Shown here one piece after another: positions 1-9,317 of a DNA stretch of 64,000 nt (the stretch's first letter is position 1; the number at the start of each line of letters is the position of its first letter). The DNA is from Lachnospiraceae bacterium. GTDB lineage: Bacteria > Bacillota > Clostridia > Lachnospirales > Lachnospiraceae. A program made the translations under genes and the position numbers. The stretch is taken from NCBI GenBank assembly GCA_902363835.1, contig CABJBM010000012.1, forward strand, positions 62,001 through 126,000. The letters run 5' to 3'. The notes under the pieces are model-generated. The model had not been told where the DNA came from, searched no databases, and worked only from the letters and a program-made list of their open reading frames with translations.

Positions 1-1
1 C

Positions 2-1120
2 AGAAAGTGCAGCAATGAGAAAGTGCAGCAAAGGGTATCAAAAATCAGGGAAAGCGAATTTACGCGGCTTCCGGAGTTTTCGGCCCGTGAAGCGATACAG
101 CAAAAGAACTTTGATCTTCCATGCTTTCCCACCACAACGATTGGCTCTTTTCCACAAACAGCCGAGGTAAAGGCCAACCGCACTGCCTTTCGGAAAGGCA
201 TTATTACAGAAACACAATACCGTGATTTTGTTAAGGAAAAAATCTTTGAATGCGTCAGGGTACAGGAGGAAATCGGACTGGATGTTCTGGTACACGGTGA
301 GTTTGAACGCAACGATATGGTGGAGTATTTTGGTGAATGCCTTGACGGATATTTGTTTACAGAGAAAGGGTGGGTACAGTCCTACGGCACACGCTGCGTA
401 AAGCCTCCTGTTATTTGGGGAGATATTTCCAGGGAAAAACCCATGACTGTTGAATGGTCTGTTTATGCCCAAAGCCTTACCAAAAAACCCATGAAGGGTA
501 TGCTTACCGGGCCGGTCACAATTCTGAACTGGTCCTTCCCGCGGGAGGATATTTCATTAAAAGAAATCGCGTACCAAATCGCCCTGGCCATTGGTGATGA
601 AGTACTTGACCTTGAATCAAACGGCATCAGAATCATTCAGATTGATGAGGCCGCCCTTAGGGAAAAGCTCCCTTTAAGAAAATCTGACTGGGACAGCGAA
701 TACTTAAATTGGGCGATTCCCGCGTTTCGGTTGGTACACAGCGGCGTAAAACCTGAAACCCAAATCCATACCCATATGTGCTACAGTGAATTTACCGATA
801 TTATTCCTGCCATTGACAATATGGACGCTGATGTGATTACCTTTGAGGCATCGCGTTCGGATTTGATGATTCTGGATTCCCTGAAAGAAAATCATTTCAA
901 AACAGAGGTAGGCCCTGGCGTTTACGATATCCACTCGCCAAGAGTCCCGTCTGTGGAAGAAATAGAATCAGCTTTACATGAAATGCTTAAAAGACTGCCC
1001 AAAGAAAAGTTATGGGTAAATCCGGATTGCGGATTGAAAACACGGCAATATGCAGAGACAAAATCCAGCCTTGAACATATGGTTCAAGCGGCAAGGCGGT
1101 TGAGAAATGAAGCTTTCTAA
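2..1120 (+). CDS. metE: Methionine synthase, cobalamin-independent (C-terminal part, cut by window edge)
   Basis: Transfers the methyl group of 5-methyltetrahydrofolate (polyglutamate) to homocysteine, the last step of methionine synthesis in the cytosol. The reading frame is open to the left edge, so the gene continues outside the window; a GTG at 23 is internal, not a start. What is visible is the whole catalytic C-terminal barrel: [40 protein letters not shown], the zinc-ligand motif HTHMCYSEF and the final zinc Cys in NPDCGLK are all intact. It overlaps metF by 14 nt, so the two are translated as a methyl-transfer pair. The identification is secure by family motifs; only the N-terminal half is unseen. 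Confidence 0.95.
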   Translation, partial: RKCSNEKVQQRVSKIRESEFTRLPEFSAREAIQQKNFDLPCFPTTTIGSFPQTAEVKANRTAFRKGIITETQYRDFVKEKIFECVRVQEEIGLDVLVHGEFERNDMVEYFGECLDGYLFTEKGWVQSYGTRCVKPPVIWGDISREKPMTVEWSVYAQSLTKKPMKGMLTGPVTILNWSFPREDISLKEIAYQIALAIGDEVLDLESNGIRIIQIDEAALREKLPLRKSDWDSEYLNWAIPAFRLVHSGVKPETQIHTHMCYSEFTDIIPAIDNMDADVITFEASRSDLMILDSLKENHFKTEVGPGVYDIHSPRVPSVEEIESALHEMLKRLPKEKLWVNPDCGLKTRQYAETKSSLEHMVQAARRLRNEAF

Positions 1121-1970
1121 CATCTTAAAAAACCAGGCAACCCTTTCCTTTGAGATTTTTCCGCCGAAAAGAACCGGCTCCATTCAGACCATTTACGATA
1201 CCCTTGACGCATTACATGAACTGAATCCCGACTTCATCAGCGTAACCTATGGGGCAGGCGGCAGCGGTAATGGGCAGGCTACCTGTGAAATAGCAGCCAC
1301 GATTAAGAATCAATACAAAATCGAAAGTTTAGCCCATTTGCCTTGTGTTGGCCTGACAAAAGAAGACGTGCTTATTCAGTTGGAAAACTTCAAGCAAAAC
1401 GGTATTGAAAATATCCTTGCCCTTCGGGGAGATATGTTAGATCCAAAACTGCCAAAAGGGGACTTTACCTATGCCAGTGACATGATTGGGTTTATTAAGG
1501 AACATGGGGATTTTGACATAACGGCAGCCTGTTACCCTGAAGGGCATACAGAGTCAAAGAATCTCATTGAAGACATCCAGAATTTAAAGAAAAAGGTGGA
1601 TTCGGGCGCAAGTCAGTTAATTACGCAGCTTTTCTTTCATAATGACTATTTTTATAAATTTCAGGAACGTTGTTCCCTTGCGGGAATTCATGTTCCCATT
1701 GAAGCAGGCATTATGCCTGTAGTTAATAAAAAGCAGATTGAGCGCATGGTATCCCTTTGCCATGTGGAATTGCCTTCAAAATTTATCGCAATGATGAACC
1801 GGTACGAAAATAACCCGGAGGCAATGCGTGACGCAGGCATTGCTTATGCAATCGATCAAATTGTTGATCTGGTTGTGCAGGGGGTCAATGGTATTCATCT
1901 TTATACAATGAATAATCCTTATATTGCCACAAAAATATATGAAGCGGTTCACCGGCTGATTGCGGAGTAA
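1107..1970 (+). CDS. metF: Methylenetetrahydrofolate reductase
   Basis: Reduces 5,10-methylenetetrahydrofolate to the 5-methyl form used by the MetE encoded just upstream. The 287-residue length is that of bacterial MetF. Typical segments include SFEIFPPK near the N-terminus, [11 protein letters not shown], the LRGD motif after residue 100, and AACYPEGH. The ATG lies inside the last codons of metE (14-nt overlap), which indicates coupled translation. A strong hairpin terminator follows 9 nt after the stop, so the operon ends here. A small C1-metabolism pair with no visible riboswitch inside the window, because the operon's promoter lies to the left. Confidence 0.95.
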   Translation: MKLSNILKNQATLSFEIFPPKRTGSIQTIYDTLDALHELNPDFISVTYGAGGSGNGQATCEIAATIKNQYKIESLAHLPCVGLTKEDVLIQLENFKQNGIENILALRGDMLDPKLPKGDFTYASDMIGFIKEHGDFDITAACYPEGHTESKNLIEDIQNLKKKVDSGASQLITQLFFHNDYFYKFQERCSLAGIHVPIEAGIMPVVNKKQIERMVSLCHVELPSKFIAMMNRYENNPEAMRDAGIAYAIDQIVDLVVQGVNGIHLYTMNNPYIATKIYEAVHRLIAE

Positions 1971-1978
1971 TCAAATAA

Positions 1979-2012
1979 AGACTTCACTGGAATGCAGTGA
2001 AGTCTTTGCTTT
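1979..2012 (+). terminator. Rho-independent terminator of metE-metF
   Basis: Perfect 11-bp stem AGACTTCACTG / CAGTGAAGTCT with a 5-nt loop, followed by a T-rich tail. It sits 9 nt past the metF stop. Confidence 0.85.
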
Positions 2013-2095
2013 ACCTATTTCAGGAGAACTGCAGAAGAACAATTACAGTCCAAGGCTTTTCACTTATCCGCCTTAATGATACCTTAGTTTCACCT

Positions 2096-2914
2096 TTACA
2101 CTGCAAATCTTATGTACGTCCTGTCATCAATCGAACTTTTTCCGTTTGTGAAACCAGAACCAGCTTTGTAATAATCAATGCATAACGGATCCTTTTCCTT
2201 CAGCTCTTTTAAAAACAACTCACTTTCCTGTAATGTAGGCTCTAATCTGGGATAGCCGTCAGATGCCATTATTACCGTATCCCCTTCCTGCACATCACAA
2301 GTAATTACTTTTAAGAAATCATCACAAAATCCGTCTAATACGCTAAATTCGTACTTACCGCCTTTATCACAATTAGAAAAGTATAGTTGATTTTTTATGA
2401 CCGGCAAAATTATTTCCTGGGATGGATCCAAAAGGCAAAGCTCTTCAACCGTTTTTCCCCTGAGAAGCTCTGAATGAAGATAAGCAGATCTGACCTCTGC
2501 CAATAACAAATCAATTTCCATTTCCTTTTTTAACGCCTGTCCGTTAATGCTGAATTGACAATCTCCAAAGCTCCAAATCTGTTTATGCCTTTGGCTGTAA
2601 ATTACAATGGTAGACCGCAATCTCTCTGTTGTATTTTTAAGGAAATAATCATCATTGCCGTTATATTGCTTACGAAGCTGAGAATTCAAATATTCCAACA
2701 CCTGAACCGCATTTTCACTTCCATCTAATTGTGCCATTGCATTCATCAGAATCTCTTTTGCATGAAACCCGCTGGTTTTGTTATTCCATAAAAGTTCTCC
2801 TTTGGCAGTGACTCCGTCCATGACTGCAATAAATTTATCATTGATAAACAGTCCATCTTCACACAAAGAATCATCATTATACTTTGAAGCAATAAATTTT
2901 TCAATAATTTGCAT
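2096..2914 (-). CDS. PP2C-like protein phosphatase domain protein
   Basis: A 272-residue stand-alone domain with the spaced acidic motifs of PPM/PP2C phosphatases: VMDGVTAKG near residue 32, SFGDCQ near 115, MASDGYPRL near 215 and DDRTYIRF at the end. In that family these Asp residues hold two Mn/Mg ions. There is no signal peptide or membrane segment, so it should be cytosolic. It is a single gene, convergent with metEF and flanked by unrelated genes; no partner kinase is visible. The target is unknown. The family assignment rests on motif order and spacing, and the N-terminus is shorter than in the Stp type, so it may be a specialised or SpoIIE-like variant. Confidence 0.7.
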   Translation of the reverse strand: MQIIEKFIASKYNDDSLCEDGLFINDKFIAVMDGVTAKGELLWNNKTSGFHAKEILMNAMAQLDGSENAVQVLEYLNSQLRKQYNGNDDYFLKNTTERLRSTIVIYSQRHKQIWSFGDCQFSINGQALKKEMEIDLLLAEVRSAYLHSELLRGKTVEELCLLDPSQEIILPVIKNQLYFSNCDKGGKYEFSVLDGFCDDFLKVITCDVQEGDTVIMASDGYPRLEPTLQESELFLKELKEKDPLCIDYYKAGSGFTNGKSSIDDRTYIRFAV

Positions 2915-3031
2915 TTTACTATGTATGCAGTATACAAACTTGCAATCCTTTCTTAATTATTTTACCACAGACCCAATCCTTAACATTTTATTGAAAACAT
3001 TTTCTCACAAGCTTTAGACAAACAAAATAAA

Positions 3032-3075
3032 AAAGTATCCGTCCAACGAATGATAATCATAAGGATAGATACTTT
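3032..3075 (-). terminator. Terminator downstream of the acylphosphatase gene
   Basis: On the minus strand AAAGTATC pairs with GATACTTT, with an inner ATCC/GGAC-like stem and a TTTATTTTG tail. It lies 50 nt past the acylphosphatase stop. Confidence 0.65.
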
Positions 3076-3125
3076 GACAACGGAAATCTTCAGTTTTAAT
3101 TGCTGTAACAGGAAAAAGCCACGTT

Positions 3126-3485
3126 TTATAAAATTCCAAACTCCTGCTCCTGTTTTAAAGCAGTTTGAGTTTCTATTTGCATTTGCTTTATTTTAATTCG
3201 CTTCAACGAATTCATAAAATCCAAAAGGAAGTCTATTTTGTTTTTCATTCCCTGAATTTCCATCTCTACATTTCCGCTCTCAAGATTCTTTATCCACCCA
3301 CTTAATTTCAATCTCAATGCAAGCCGTTCAATTTCCAGGCGAAAACCAACCCCTTGTACTCTTCCCGAAAAAATTATATGATACCGTATGATTTTATCCG
3401 GCTCAAATTCTGGAATGTTAATTCTTTTCACCTGCTCAATGACATAATTATTCCTGATCCGTTTAAACATCTTTTTAATGTTCAT
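3126..3485 (-). CDS. acyP: Acylphosphatase-like protein
   Basis: Acylphosphatases hydrolyse carboxyl-phosphate bonds of small acyl phosphates. The family signature is clear: FSGRVQGVGFR holds the phosphate loop and the catalytic Arg, and GWIKNLESG holds the catalytic Asn and the structural Gly-Trp. The domain occupies roughly residues 35-119 of 119 and is preceded by about 35 basic residues (KKMFKRIRNNYVIEQVKR) not found in the usual 90-residue enzyme. I chose the ATG at 3485 because GAGG lies 6 nt upstream; an in-frame TTG lies four codons earlier. Single gene with its own terminator. The basic extension could bind nucleic acid or membrane, which is speculation. Confidence 0.75.
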   Translation of the reverse strand: MNIKKMFKRIRNNYVIEQVKRINIPEFEPDKIIRYHIIFSGRVQGVGFRLEIERLALRLKLSGWIKNLESGNVEMEIQGMKNKIDFLLDFMNSLKRIKIKQMQIETQTALKQEQEFGIL

Positions 3486-3593
3486 CTTTAACCTCAAAAT
3501 AACTTCAACTTTTTTTATTTAGATGAAACGTAATTCAATGCAAATGGCAGATCTGCGGATCCAGACTTGATCATTTTGGAAAAGGCATCTGCC

Positions 3594-3623
3594 CCCGGCT
3601 GATCATTGATCAGATCAGCCGGG
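3594..3623 (-). terminator. Hairpin downstream of galE
   Basis: Perfect 11-bp inverted repeat CCCGGCTGATC / GATCAGCCGGG with an 8-nt loop, 29 nt after the galE stop. The U tract on the minus strand (CCTTTTCC) starts only about 9 nt later, so it may act as an RNA 3'-end stabiliser rather than a clean terminator. Confidence 0.6.
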
Positions 3624-3652
3624 ACATGATGCAGGGACATAACCTCAGGCCT

Positions 3653-4669
3653 TTACCTGTATCCATTTGGATTACTGGACTGCCATCTCCAGGAATCCTG
3701 GCACATTTCATCAATTCCACGCTCCGCTTCCCAGCCAAGTTCATTCTTTGCCAGGGACGCATCCGCATAACATTCTGCAATATCACCTAGGCGGCGGGGT
3801 TTGATGGAATATGGAATGGATTTCCCGCATGCCTTTGAAAACGCTTCGATCATCTGAAGAACACTAAAGCCCTGCCCTGTTCCCAGATTGTAAATGCGGA
3901 CTTCAGGCTCTGAGGAAGCAATCTTTTCAAGGGCCTTTACATGTCCAACGGCCAAATCCACCACATGAATGTAATCACGGACTCCGGTTCCGTCAGGCGT
4001 ATCATAATCGTCTCCAAATACTCCCACTTCTTTTAACTTGCCTACTGCAACCTGGGTGATGTAAGGAGTCAGGTTATTGGGAATACCCGCAGGGTCTTCT
4101 CCGATCAAACCGCTTTTATGAGCGCCTACAGGATTAAAATAACGCAGAAGAATTACGTTCCATTCCGGGTCTGCAATATGAAGGTCTGAAAGAATCTGTT
4201 CCAGCATGCTCTTTGTCTGTCCATAGGGATTGGTGATCTTTCCCTTAGGACAATCCTCTGTAATGGGCACAAAGGCCGGATCCCCGTATACGGTGGCAGA
4301 GGAGCTGAATATGATATTCTTCACCTTATGATTCCTCATAACATCACACAGAATCAGGGTTCCGGTGATATTATTGTGGTAATACTCCAAAGGTTTTGCA
4401 ACTGATTCTCCCACAGCCTTTAACCCGGCAAAATGGATGACTGCATCGATGGTCTCATGATCAAATATCTTCTCCAACGCCTCCCTGTCTAAAAGGTCAG
4501 CCTCATAAAAGGTCACCTTTTTTCCGGTAATGGCCTCTACCCGTTCCAATGAAACCCTGGAGGAATTGCAAAGGTTATCCACCACAACAACTTCATGGCC
4601 TCGTTCCAAAAGCTCAACGCATGTATGGCTGCCGATATATCCGGCGCCTCCGGTTACCAGTATTCTCAT
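3653..4669 (-). CDS. galE: UDP-glucose 4-epimerase
   Basis: Interconverts UDP-glucose and UDP-galactose (often also the N-acetyl forms) using bound NAD. The 338-residue protein begins with the Rossmann motif [10 protein letters not shown], and carries the SDR catalytic residues in FSSSATVYG and the YGQTK (Tyr-x-x-x-Lys) motif near residue 150, then RYFNPVGAH and [10 protein letters not shown]. It is the last gene of a three-gene minus-strand operon behind nahK and a sugar nucleotidyltransferase, which suggests conversion of salvaged galactose or GalNAc-type sugars into the glucose series. A hairpin closes the operon. Confidence 0.95.
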   Translation of the reverse strand: MRILVTGGAGYIGSHTCVELLERGHEVVVVDNLCNSSRVSLERVEAITGKKVTFYEADLLDREALEKIFDHETIDAVIHFAGLKAVGESVAKPLEYYHNNITGTLILCDVMRNHKVKNIIFSSSATVYGDPAFVPITEDCPKGKITNPYGQTKSMLEQILSDLHIADPEWNVILLRYFNPVGAHKSGLIGEDPAGIPNNLTPYITQVAVGKLKEVGVFGDDYDTPDGTGVRDYIHVVDLAVGHVKALEKIASSEPEVRIYNLGTGQGFSVLQMIEAFSKACGKSIPYSIKPRRLGDIAECYADASLAKNELGWEAERGIDEMCQDSWRWQSSNPNGYR

Positions 4670-4751
4670 ATTCTCTCCTCTTTCCTATTCCTATTTTGAA
4701 CACCAATGAAGCTTACACTCCCAACTGCCCTTAAATACATGAATGAAAAAC

Positions 4752-5864
4752 TTATTTTTCGCTCCTGCGGACAATCTCCTCCATTTCTTCCCACTTCTTC
4801 TCCATATCAGCCACAAGCGCAAACTGAGTCCTGGTACGGTCCAGATTGTGGTTTTCTCTGCTTATATGAAAATAAGTGTCTCCCTGAAGAAAATCCGTTA
4901 AAAAGCGGACGCCGCATTCAAAGGTCATCAGCTTTGCTCCCATGGGAAGCATCCTTTTTTCCTCCGGTGTCAGACTTCCCTTACACCCCTCCAAATATCC
5001 TTTGGTATAAATCTCAAACAGGGGCAGGGATAAGGATACCTTACTCACATCAGGTTCATCCTCCTCTGCCGTATTGGCTCCGAAACGAATGGAATCCCCA
5101 AAGTCAAAAATAGCCAGGCCGGGCATGATGGTATCCAGGTCAATAATGCACAGGGCCTCCCCGGTTGCATCATCGATCATAATATTATTAAGCTTGGTGT
5201 CGTTATGAGTAACGCAGAGCGGAAGCCTTCCATCCTTTAACATATCCATGGCAATGGACGCTTCTTTCTCCCGGTCAAGGACGAACTTTATTTCCTCCAC
5301 CACCAGATGGGCGCGGCCGCAGACATCGGCGTTCACAGCTGCCTTAAACGCTTCTAAGCGCACCGGGGTGTTGTGGAAATTGGGTATTGTTTCTGAAAGC
5401 TCATCGGCGGGATATTTTGCCAGCTGGCGTTTAAACCGCCCGAACGCCTTGCCGCTCTGATAAAAATCTTCCGGATTTCTTACTTTATCATAAGTGGTTG
5501 CTCTTTCAATAAAGAGATAACCTCTCCAGTAATTTCCGTCACTGTCCTGGCAGTAATCCTTTCCGTCCGTCGCCTTTACAATATTAAGCGTCTCCCTGGC
5601 CGGATCTCCGCCCTGGGCCTGGATTCGTTCCCTCAGAAAGGAAGTAACACCTGCAATGTTTCTCATAAGTGAAACCGGGTCCTTAAACACCTCATGGTTG
5701 ATCCTCTGAATGATATAGTGCTTTTCCCCTTCTTCTGCCTTGCAGATTAAGCGAAACGTATCATTAATATGGCCGCTTCCATAGCGATTCCATGAAACCG
5801 GCTCTCCCTCAAAGGCCAGAAGTCCAATGGCCTCTTTAATTTTTCCGCACTGTGCGTCTCCCAT
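4752..5864 (-). CDS. nahK: N-acetylhexosamine 1-kinase (NahK type)
   Basis: ATP-dependent anomeric kinase that makes GlcNAc/GalNAc 1-phosphate in the lacto-N-biose / galacto-N-biose salvage pathway. The aminoglycoside-phosphotransferase fold is shown by VTHNDTKLNNIMID (catalytic Asp) followed by IDLDTIMPG and IFDFGDSIRFGAN; these blocks and the N-terminal YGSGHINDTF and QRINHEVF closely follow Bifidobacterium NahK. I set the start at 5864 because GGGAGGAAAAGTA precedes this ATG and the ATG overlaps the upstream stop by one base (TAATG), a coupling arrangement. It lies between galE and a nucleotidyltransferase, matching the Lnp logic, but no lacto-N-biose phosphorylase is present in the window. 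Confidence 0.85.
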   Translation of the reverse strand: MGDAQCGKIKEAIGLLAFEGEPVSWNRYGSGHINDTFRLICKAEEGEKHYIIQRINHEVFKDPVSLMRNIAGVTSFLRERIQAQGGDPARETLNIVKATDGKDYCQDSDGNYWRGYLFIERATTYDKVRNPEDFYQSGKAFGRFKRQLAKYPADELSETIPNFHNTPVRLEAFKAAVNADVCGRAHLVVEEIKFVLDREKEASIAMDMLKDGRLPLCVTHNDTKLNNIMIDDATGEALCIIDLDTIMPGLAIFDFGDSIRFGANTAEEDEPDVSKVSLSLPLFEIYTKGYLEGCKGSLTPEEKRMLPMGAKLMTFECGVRFLTDFLQGDTYFHISRENHNLDRTRTQFALVADMEKKWEEMEEIVRRSEK

Positions 5865-6793
5865 TACTTTTCCTCCCATAACCTTTCCGGATACAGACCT
5901 GCTTCTTTCAGTTCCTTGATGGCATTCACAACTGTCTCTTTATCTTCCTTGTAAGTAACTCCATACCAGCGGTCCACGCTCTTTAACACCGAAACCTCTG
6001 CCTTACCTTCTTTTAACAGTTCATCCACTACAAAGGGAAGGAAATATTCGCATTTCACCGGATTTTTCGGAAGCTCTCTGTCTAAAAATGAAGCAAACCG
6101 TTCCTCAATCTCTTTTAATATGCTGCTTGTAAAGCCCCACATATTCATGGAAACAATGGTATCCTCCCCAAGCCCGGTCCAGGTCTTCCCGTCATCCTCG
6201 GTATACTCTGCCTTGTCGCCATGTTTTTCGATCCTGGTCCGCTCATGGATGTCAACCAGCTTTCCTGTCTCGTCGGTGGTGCACACGCCTCTTGCCACAT
6301 GGCCATTTTCTGTCAGGGTGTTGTAAAGCTGGTAGCCTACCATAGTATACTGGTACTTTTCTCCGTCAGATACCTTGCTAAGCTGGTCATAAATAGAAAT
6401 AAAGGCACTTCTGCCGTAATAATCATCCGCATTAATGACTGCAAATGGTCCGCCTACCACGTCCTTGCAGCATAAAATGGCATGTCCTGTTCCCCATGGC
6501 TTCACCCTGCCCTCTGGTACCTCATACCCTTTTGGAAGGTTATCAAGTTCCTGATATACGTATTCCACCTGCACATGAGCCGCCATGCGGTCTCCGATGT
6601 TTTCCTTAAATTCTTTTTCAATGGCCTTTTTAATGATAAAGACGACCTTTTCAAATCCCGCACAAACCGCATCATAAATAGAAAAATCAATGATTTTGTT
6701 TCCATAGGCATCCACAGGGTCAATCTGCTTCAAGCCCCCGTAGCGGCTTCCCATGCCTGCTGCCATGATTACCAGAACCGGTTTCCTGTTCAT
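5864..6793 (-). CDS. Sugar-1-phosphate nucleotidyltransferase (paralogue 1)
   Basis: A 309-residue NTP-transferase: IMAAGMGSRYGGLKQ is the nucleotide-binding G-x-G-S/T-R motif, and VINADDYYG holds the metal-binding acidic pair. It would join a sugar 1-phosphate to UTP or a related NTP. First gene of the operon with nahK and galE, and its stop overlaps the nahK start by one base, so it likely acts on the NahK product. A close paralogue of the same length lies at 12848-13777. The exact sugar and nucleotide cannot be read from the sequence; these proteins differ from GalU and GlmU in length and in the PKGYEVPEGRVKPWGTGHA segment. Confidence 0.8.
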   Translation of the reverse strand: MNRKPVLVIMAAGMGSRYGGLKQIDPVDAYGNKIIDFSIYDAVCAGFEKVVFIIKKAIEKEFKENIGDRMAAHVQVEYVYQELDNLPKGYEVPEGRVKPWGTGHAILCCKDVVGGPFAVINADDYYGRSAFISIYDQLSKVSDGEKYQYTMVGYQLYNTLTENGHVARGVCTTDETGKLVDIHERTRIEKHGDKAEYTEDDGKTWTGLGEDTIVSMNMWGFTSSILKEIEERFASFLDRELPKNPVKCEYFLPFVVDELLKEGKAEVSVLKSVDRWYGVTYKEDKETVVNAIKELKEAGLYPERLWEEK

Positions 6794-6961
6794 CGCTGTT
6801 ACCTCCTAAATTCTATTACCCTCAGTATAATGAATGCGCATCAAAAGATATTTGCATTATTTATTATTTAATTTGCATTATCGTACTCTTCTCCCCATTT
6901 TACCATGGAATGTGCTATACTGTCCATAACCACAATCACACCAGTTCAAAAGGAGGTTTTC

Positions 6962-7870
6962 ATGGCATACAAAAGCACCCTGCTGCGTTCCTCAGCTGTT
7001 GTTAAAAAGATCATAACCATTCACTATTTTGAATACATGAGTGATTTCTCCTTTCCAGGGGAAAGCCATGACTTCTGGGAATTTGTCTGCGTTGACAAGG
7101 GGGTCATTGATGTAATGGCAGGAGATAAGAGGATTCCTTTAAAGCGTGGAAACATCATCTTTCACAAGCCCGGAGAGTTCCACAATATACTGACCAATGG
7201 AACCGTTGCCCCCAATCTGGTAGTGGTAAGCTTTGAATGCAGTTCTCCCTTTATGAAGGCTTTTGAAGGAGAAGTCCTGTCCGTACAGGAGACGGAAATG
7301 GCCTTGCTGGCGCAGATCATCATTGAGACGCGGAATGCTTTTTCAGGACGGCTTGACGACCCGTATCAGGAAGAACTGATCCGAAGGCAGCCTCCTTTAT
7401 CCTTTGGGGCGGAACAGCTGATCGGCAATTACTTGGAGGAGCTGATCATCCACCTTTACCGGAGATATTTCTTAAAGCCGGAGCAAATCTCCACCGGACG
7501 CGTCACGGAAAGCCCCATGCACGGAGATGCACATAACCGCATCGTCCGGTACATGGAAGAACACATCGGGGAACACCTCACCATTGAAACCATCTGCCGG
7601 GATAACTTAACAGGACGGTCACAGCTTCAGAAAATCTTCCATAAAGCCTACGGATGCGGGGTCATTGATTTCTTTACCCGCATGAAGATCGATGCGGCCA
7701 GGCAGCTCATCCGCAGCAACCAGCTGAATTTTACTGAAATTGCCGACCGTTTAGGCTACAGCTCAGTCCATTATTTTTCCAGGCAGTTTAAAAAACTGAC
7801 CGGAATGACGCCGTCGGAATATGCCACCTCGATCCGTTCCCTTTCGGAAAAAGGCATGGACAATTCATAA
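6962..7870 (+). CDS. AraC-family transcriptional regulator
   Basis: A 302-residue protein with an N-terminal cupin-type sensor (HDFWEFVCVDKG, then IPLKRGNIIFHKPGEFHNI) and a C-terminal pair of helix-turn-helices: TIETICRDNLTGRSQLQKIF and the second ADRLGYSSVHYFSRQFKKLTGMTPSEY. I chose the ATG at 6962, preceded by AAAGGAGG, rather than the longer frame. It is transcribed away from the nucleotidyltransferase-nahK-galE operon, with about 170 bp of AT-rich DNA between, so it is the likely sugar-responsive activator of that operon. The ligand is unknown. Confidence 0.85.
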   Translation: MAYKSTLLRSSAVVKKIITIHYFEYMSDFSFPGESHDFWEFVCVDKGVIDVMAGDKRIPLKRGNIIFHKPGEFHNILTNGTVAPNLVVVSFECSSPFMKAFEGEVLSVQETEMALLAQIIIETRNAFSGRLDDPYQEELIRRQPPLSFGAEQLIGNYLEELIIHLYRRYFLKPEQISTGRVTESPMHGDAHNRIVRYMEEHIGEHLTIETICRDNLTGRSQLQKIFHKAYGCGVIDFFTRMKIDAARQLIRSNQLNFTEIADRLGYSSVHYFSRQFKKLTGMTPSEYATSIRSLSEKGMDNS

Positions 7871-7897
7871 CCCCATGGCTCTTCAAACAATAGGAAA

Positions 7898-7918
7898 AGG
7901 CGGGAGTTTTCCCCGCCT
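7898..7918. terminator. Bidirectional terminator between the AraC gene and murA
   Basis: Stem AGGCGGG / CCCGCCT around a short loop. On the minus strand it is followed directly by TTTTCC, giving a proper terminator for murA; its base overlaps the murA stop codon. On the plus strand the tail is weaker. Confidence 0.7.
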
Positions 7919-9209
7919 AGCCTACTTTTAATTTAAATTTCCTTACTTCATTCTCAGAATCCACCTTTTCGATTATGGCACCAAGACCCTGAAGCTTTTC
8001 TTCAAAGCATTCATAGCCCCGCTGGATGTATCCGATCTCATCCACAACCGTATATCCATCCGCAGCCAGTCCGGCAATTACAAGGGCCGCACCTGCACGG
8101 AGATCAGGAGCGTTGACAAACGCCCCGGTAAAGCCGCCTACGCCGTCAATAACGGCCACATTTCCTTCTACCTTTACATTAGCGCCCATGCGGGATAATT
8201 CATCCACGTAGCGGAAACGGTTCTCAAAAATGCTCTCTGTGACAACGCTGGTGCCTTTTGCAAGGGCCAGGGTCACCGTCATCTGAGGCTGCATGTCAGT
8301 AGGAAATCCCGGATAGGGAAGGGTCTTAATGTCCGTATGCCGCTGATTGGTTTTCCCTACCACACGGACCGCGTCATCGAATTCCACTACCTCACATCCC
8401 ATCTCCAGAAGCTTTGCAGAAATGGCCTCCAAATGCTTTGGAATGACGTTTTTCACCATAACATCTCCTCTGGTGATGGCTGCAGCACACATAAAGGTAC
8501 CGGCTTCAATCTGGTCCGGGATGATGGAATATTCGGTTCCATGGAGCTTTCTCACTCCCCGGATGCGGATGGTATCCGTGCCGGCTCCTTTGATATTAGC
8601 TCCCATACTGTTTAAAAAGTTAGCCACATCAACCACATGAGGCTCTTTTGCAACGTTTTCCAGAATTGTCTGTCCTTCTGCAAGAGTTGCTGCCATCATG
8701 ACGTTGATGGTAGCTCCAACACTTACCACGTCCAGATAAATGTGGCTTGCCACCAGATCAATGGCATGGGCGATCACAGCTCCCCGTTCAATCTTTACAT
8801 CGGCTCCAAGAGCGCGAAACCCTTTTAAGTGCTGGTCAATGGGCCTGCTGCCGATGTTGCAGCCTCCCGGAAGGGGAACCTGGGCGCTTTTATACTTGCC
8901 CAGCATGGCCCCAATGAAATAATAGGATGCCCTGATCTTACGGATGTAATCATCATCCACCGAAACCTCCCGAATGGTCTTTCCATTGATGCGGACAGTA
9001 TGCCTGTCGATCCGCTCTACCCTTGCGCCGATCTCCTCTATCGCTTCCAGCAACACATTTATATCTCTGACATCAGGCAGATTATCGATCAGAACATCCT
9101 CATCTGTCATGATCGCTGCTGCCAGAATTCCCAAAGCGGCATTCTTTGCCCCGCCAATGGTCACTTCGCCCACCAGTGGATTCCCGCCCTTCATAATATA
9201 CTGCTCCAT
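7917..9209 (-). CDS. murA: UDP-N-acetylglucosamine 1-carboxyvinyltransferase
   Basis: First committed step of peptidoglycan synthesis: transfers enolpyruvate from PEP to UDP-GlcNAc in the cytosol. The 430-residue length is normal. Visible signatures are GGNPLVGEVTIGGAKNAAL at the N-terminus, the active-site loop PGGCNIGSRPIDQHL, which keeps the fosfomycin-reactive Cys, and the YPGFPTDMQPQ block near residue 300. A single-gene unit. Two murA copies are usual in Firmicutes, and I cannot tell which of MurAA/MurAB this is. Confidence 0.95.
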   Translation of the reverse strand: MEQYIMKGGNPLVGEVTIGGAKNAALGILAAAIMTDEDVLIDNLPDVRDINVLLEAIEEIGARVERIDRHTVRINGKTIREVSVDDDYIRKIRASYYFIGAMLGKYKSAQVPLPGGCNIGSRPIDQHLKGFRALGADVKIERGAVIAHAIDLVASHIYLDVVSVGATINVMMAATLAEGQTILENVAKEPHVVDVANFLNSMGANIKGAGTDTIRIRGVRKLHGTEYSIIPDQIEAGTFMCAAAITRGDVMVKNVIPKHLEAISAKLLEMGCEVVEFDDAVRVVGKTNQRHTDIKTLPYPGFPTDMQPQMTVTLALAKGTSVVTESIFENRFRYVDELSRMGANVKVEGNVAVIDGVGGFTGAFVNAPDLRAGAALVIAGLAADGYTVVDEIGYIQRGYECFEEKLQGLGAIIEKVDSENEVRKFKLKVG

Positions 9210-9317
9210 TTCACACCTCTGATTATCCTGTTATCTATTACAAAATTCTTAAATTTTATCCATTAGCCTTTAATGATTATAACATATCTTATAAATTTGT
9301 AAAGAGAACGCATTTTC

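Noticed and set aside
38..472. Open frame on the minus strand opposite metE
   Set aside because: Lies fully within the metE coding sequence; composition and lack of motif show it to be a shadow.
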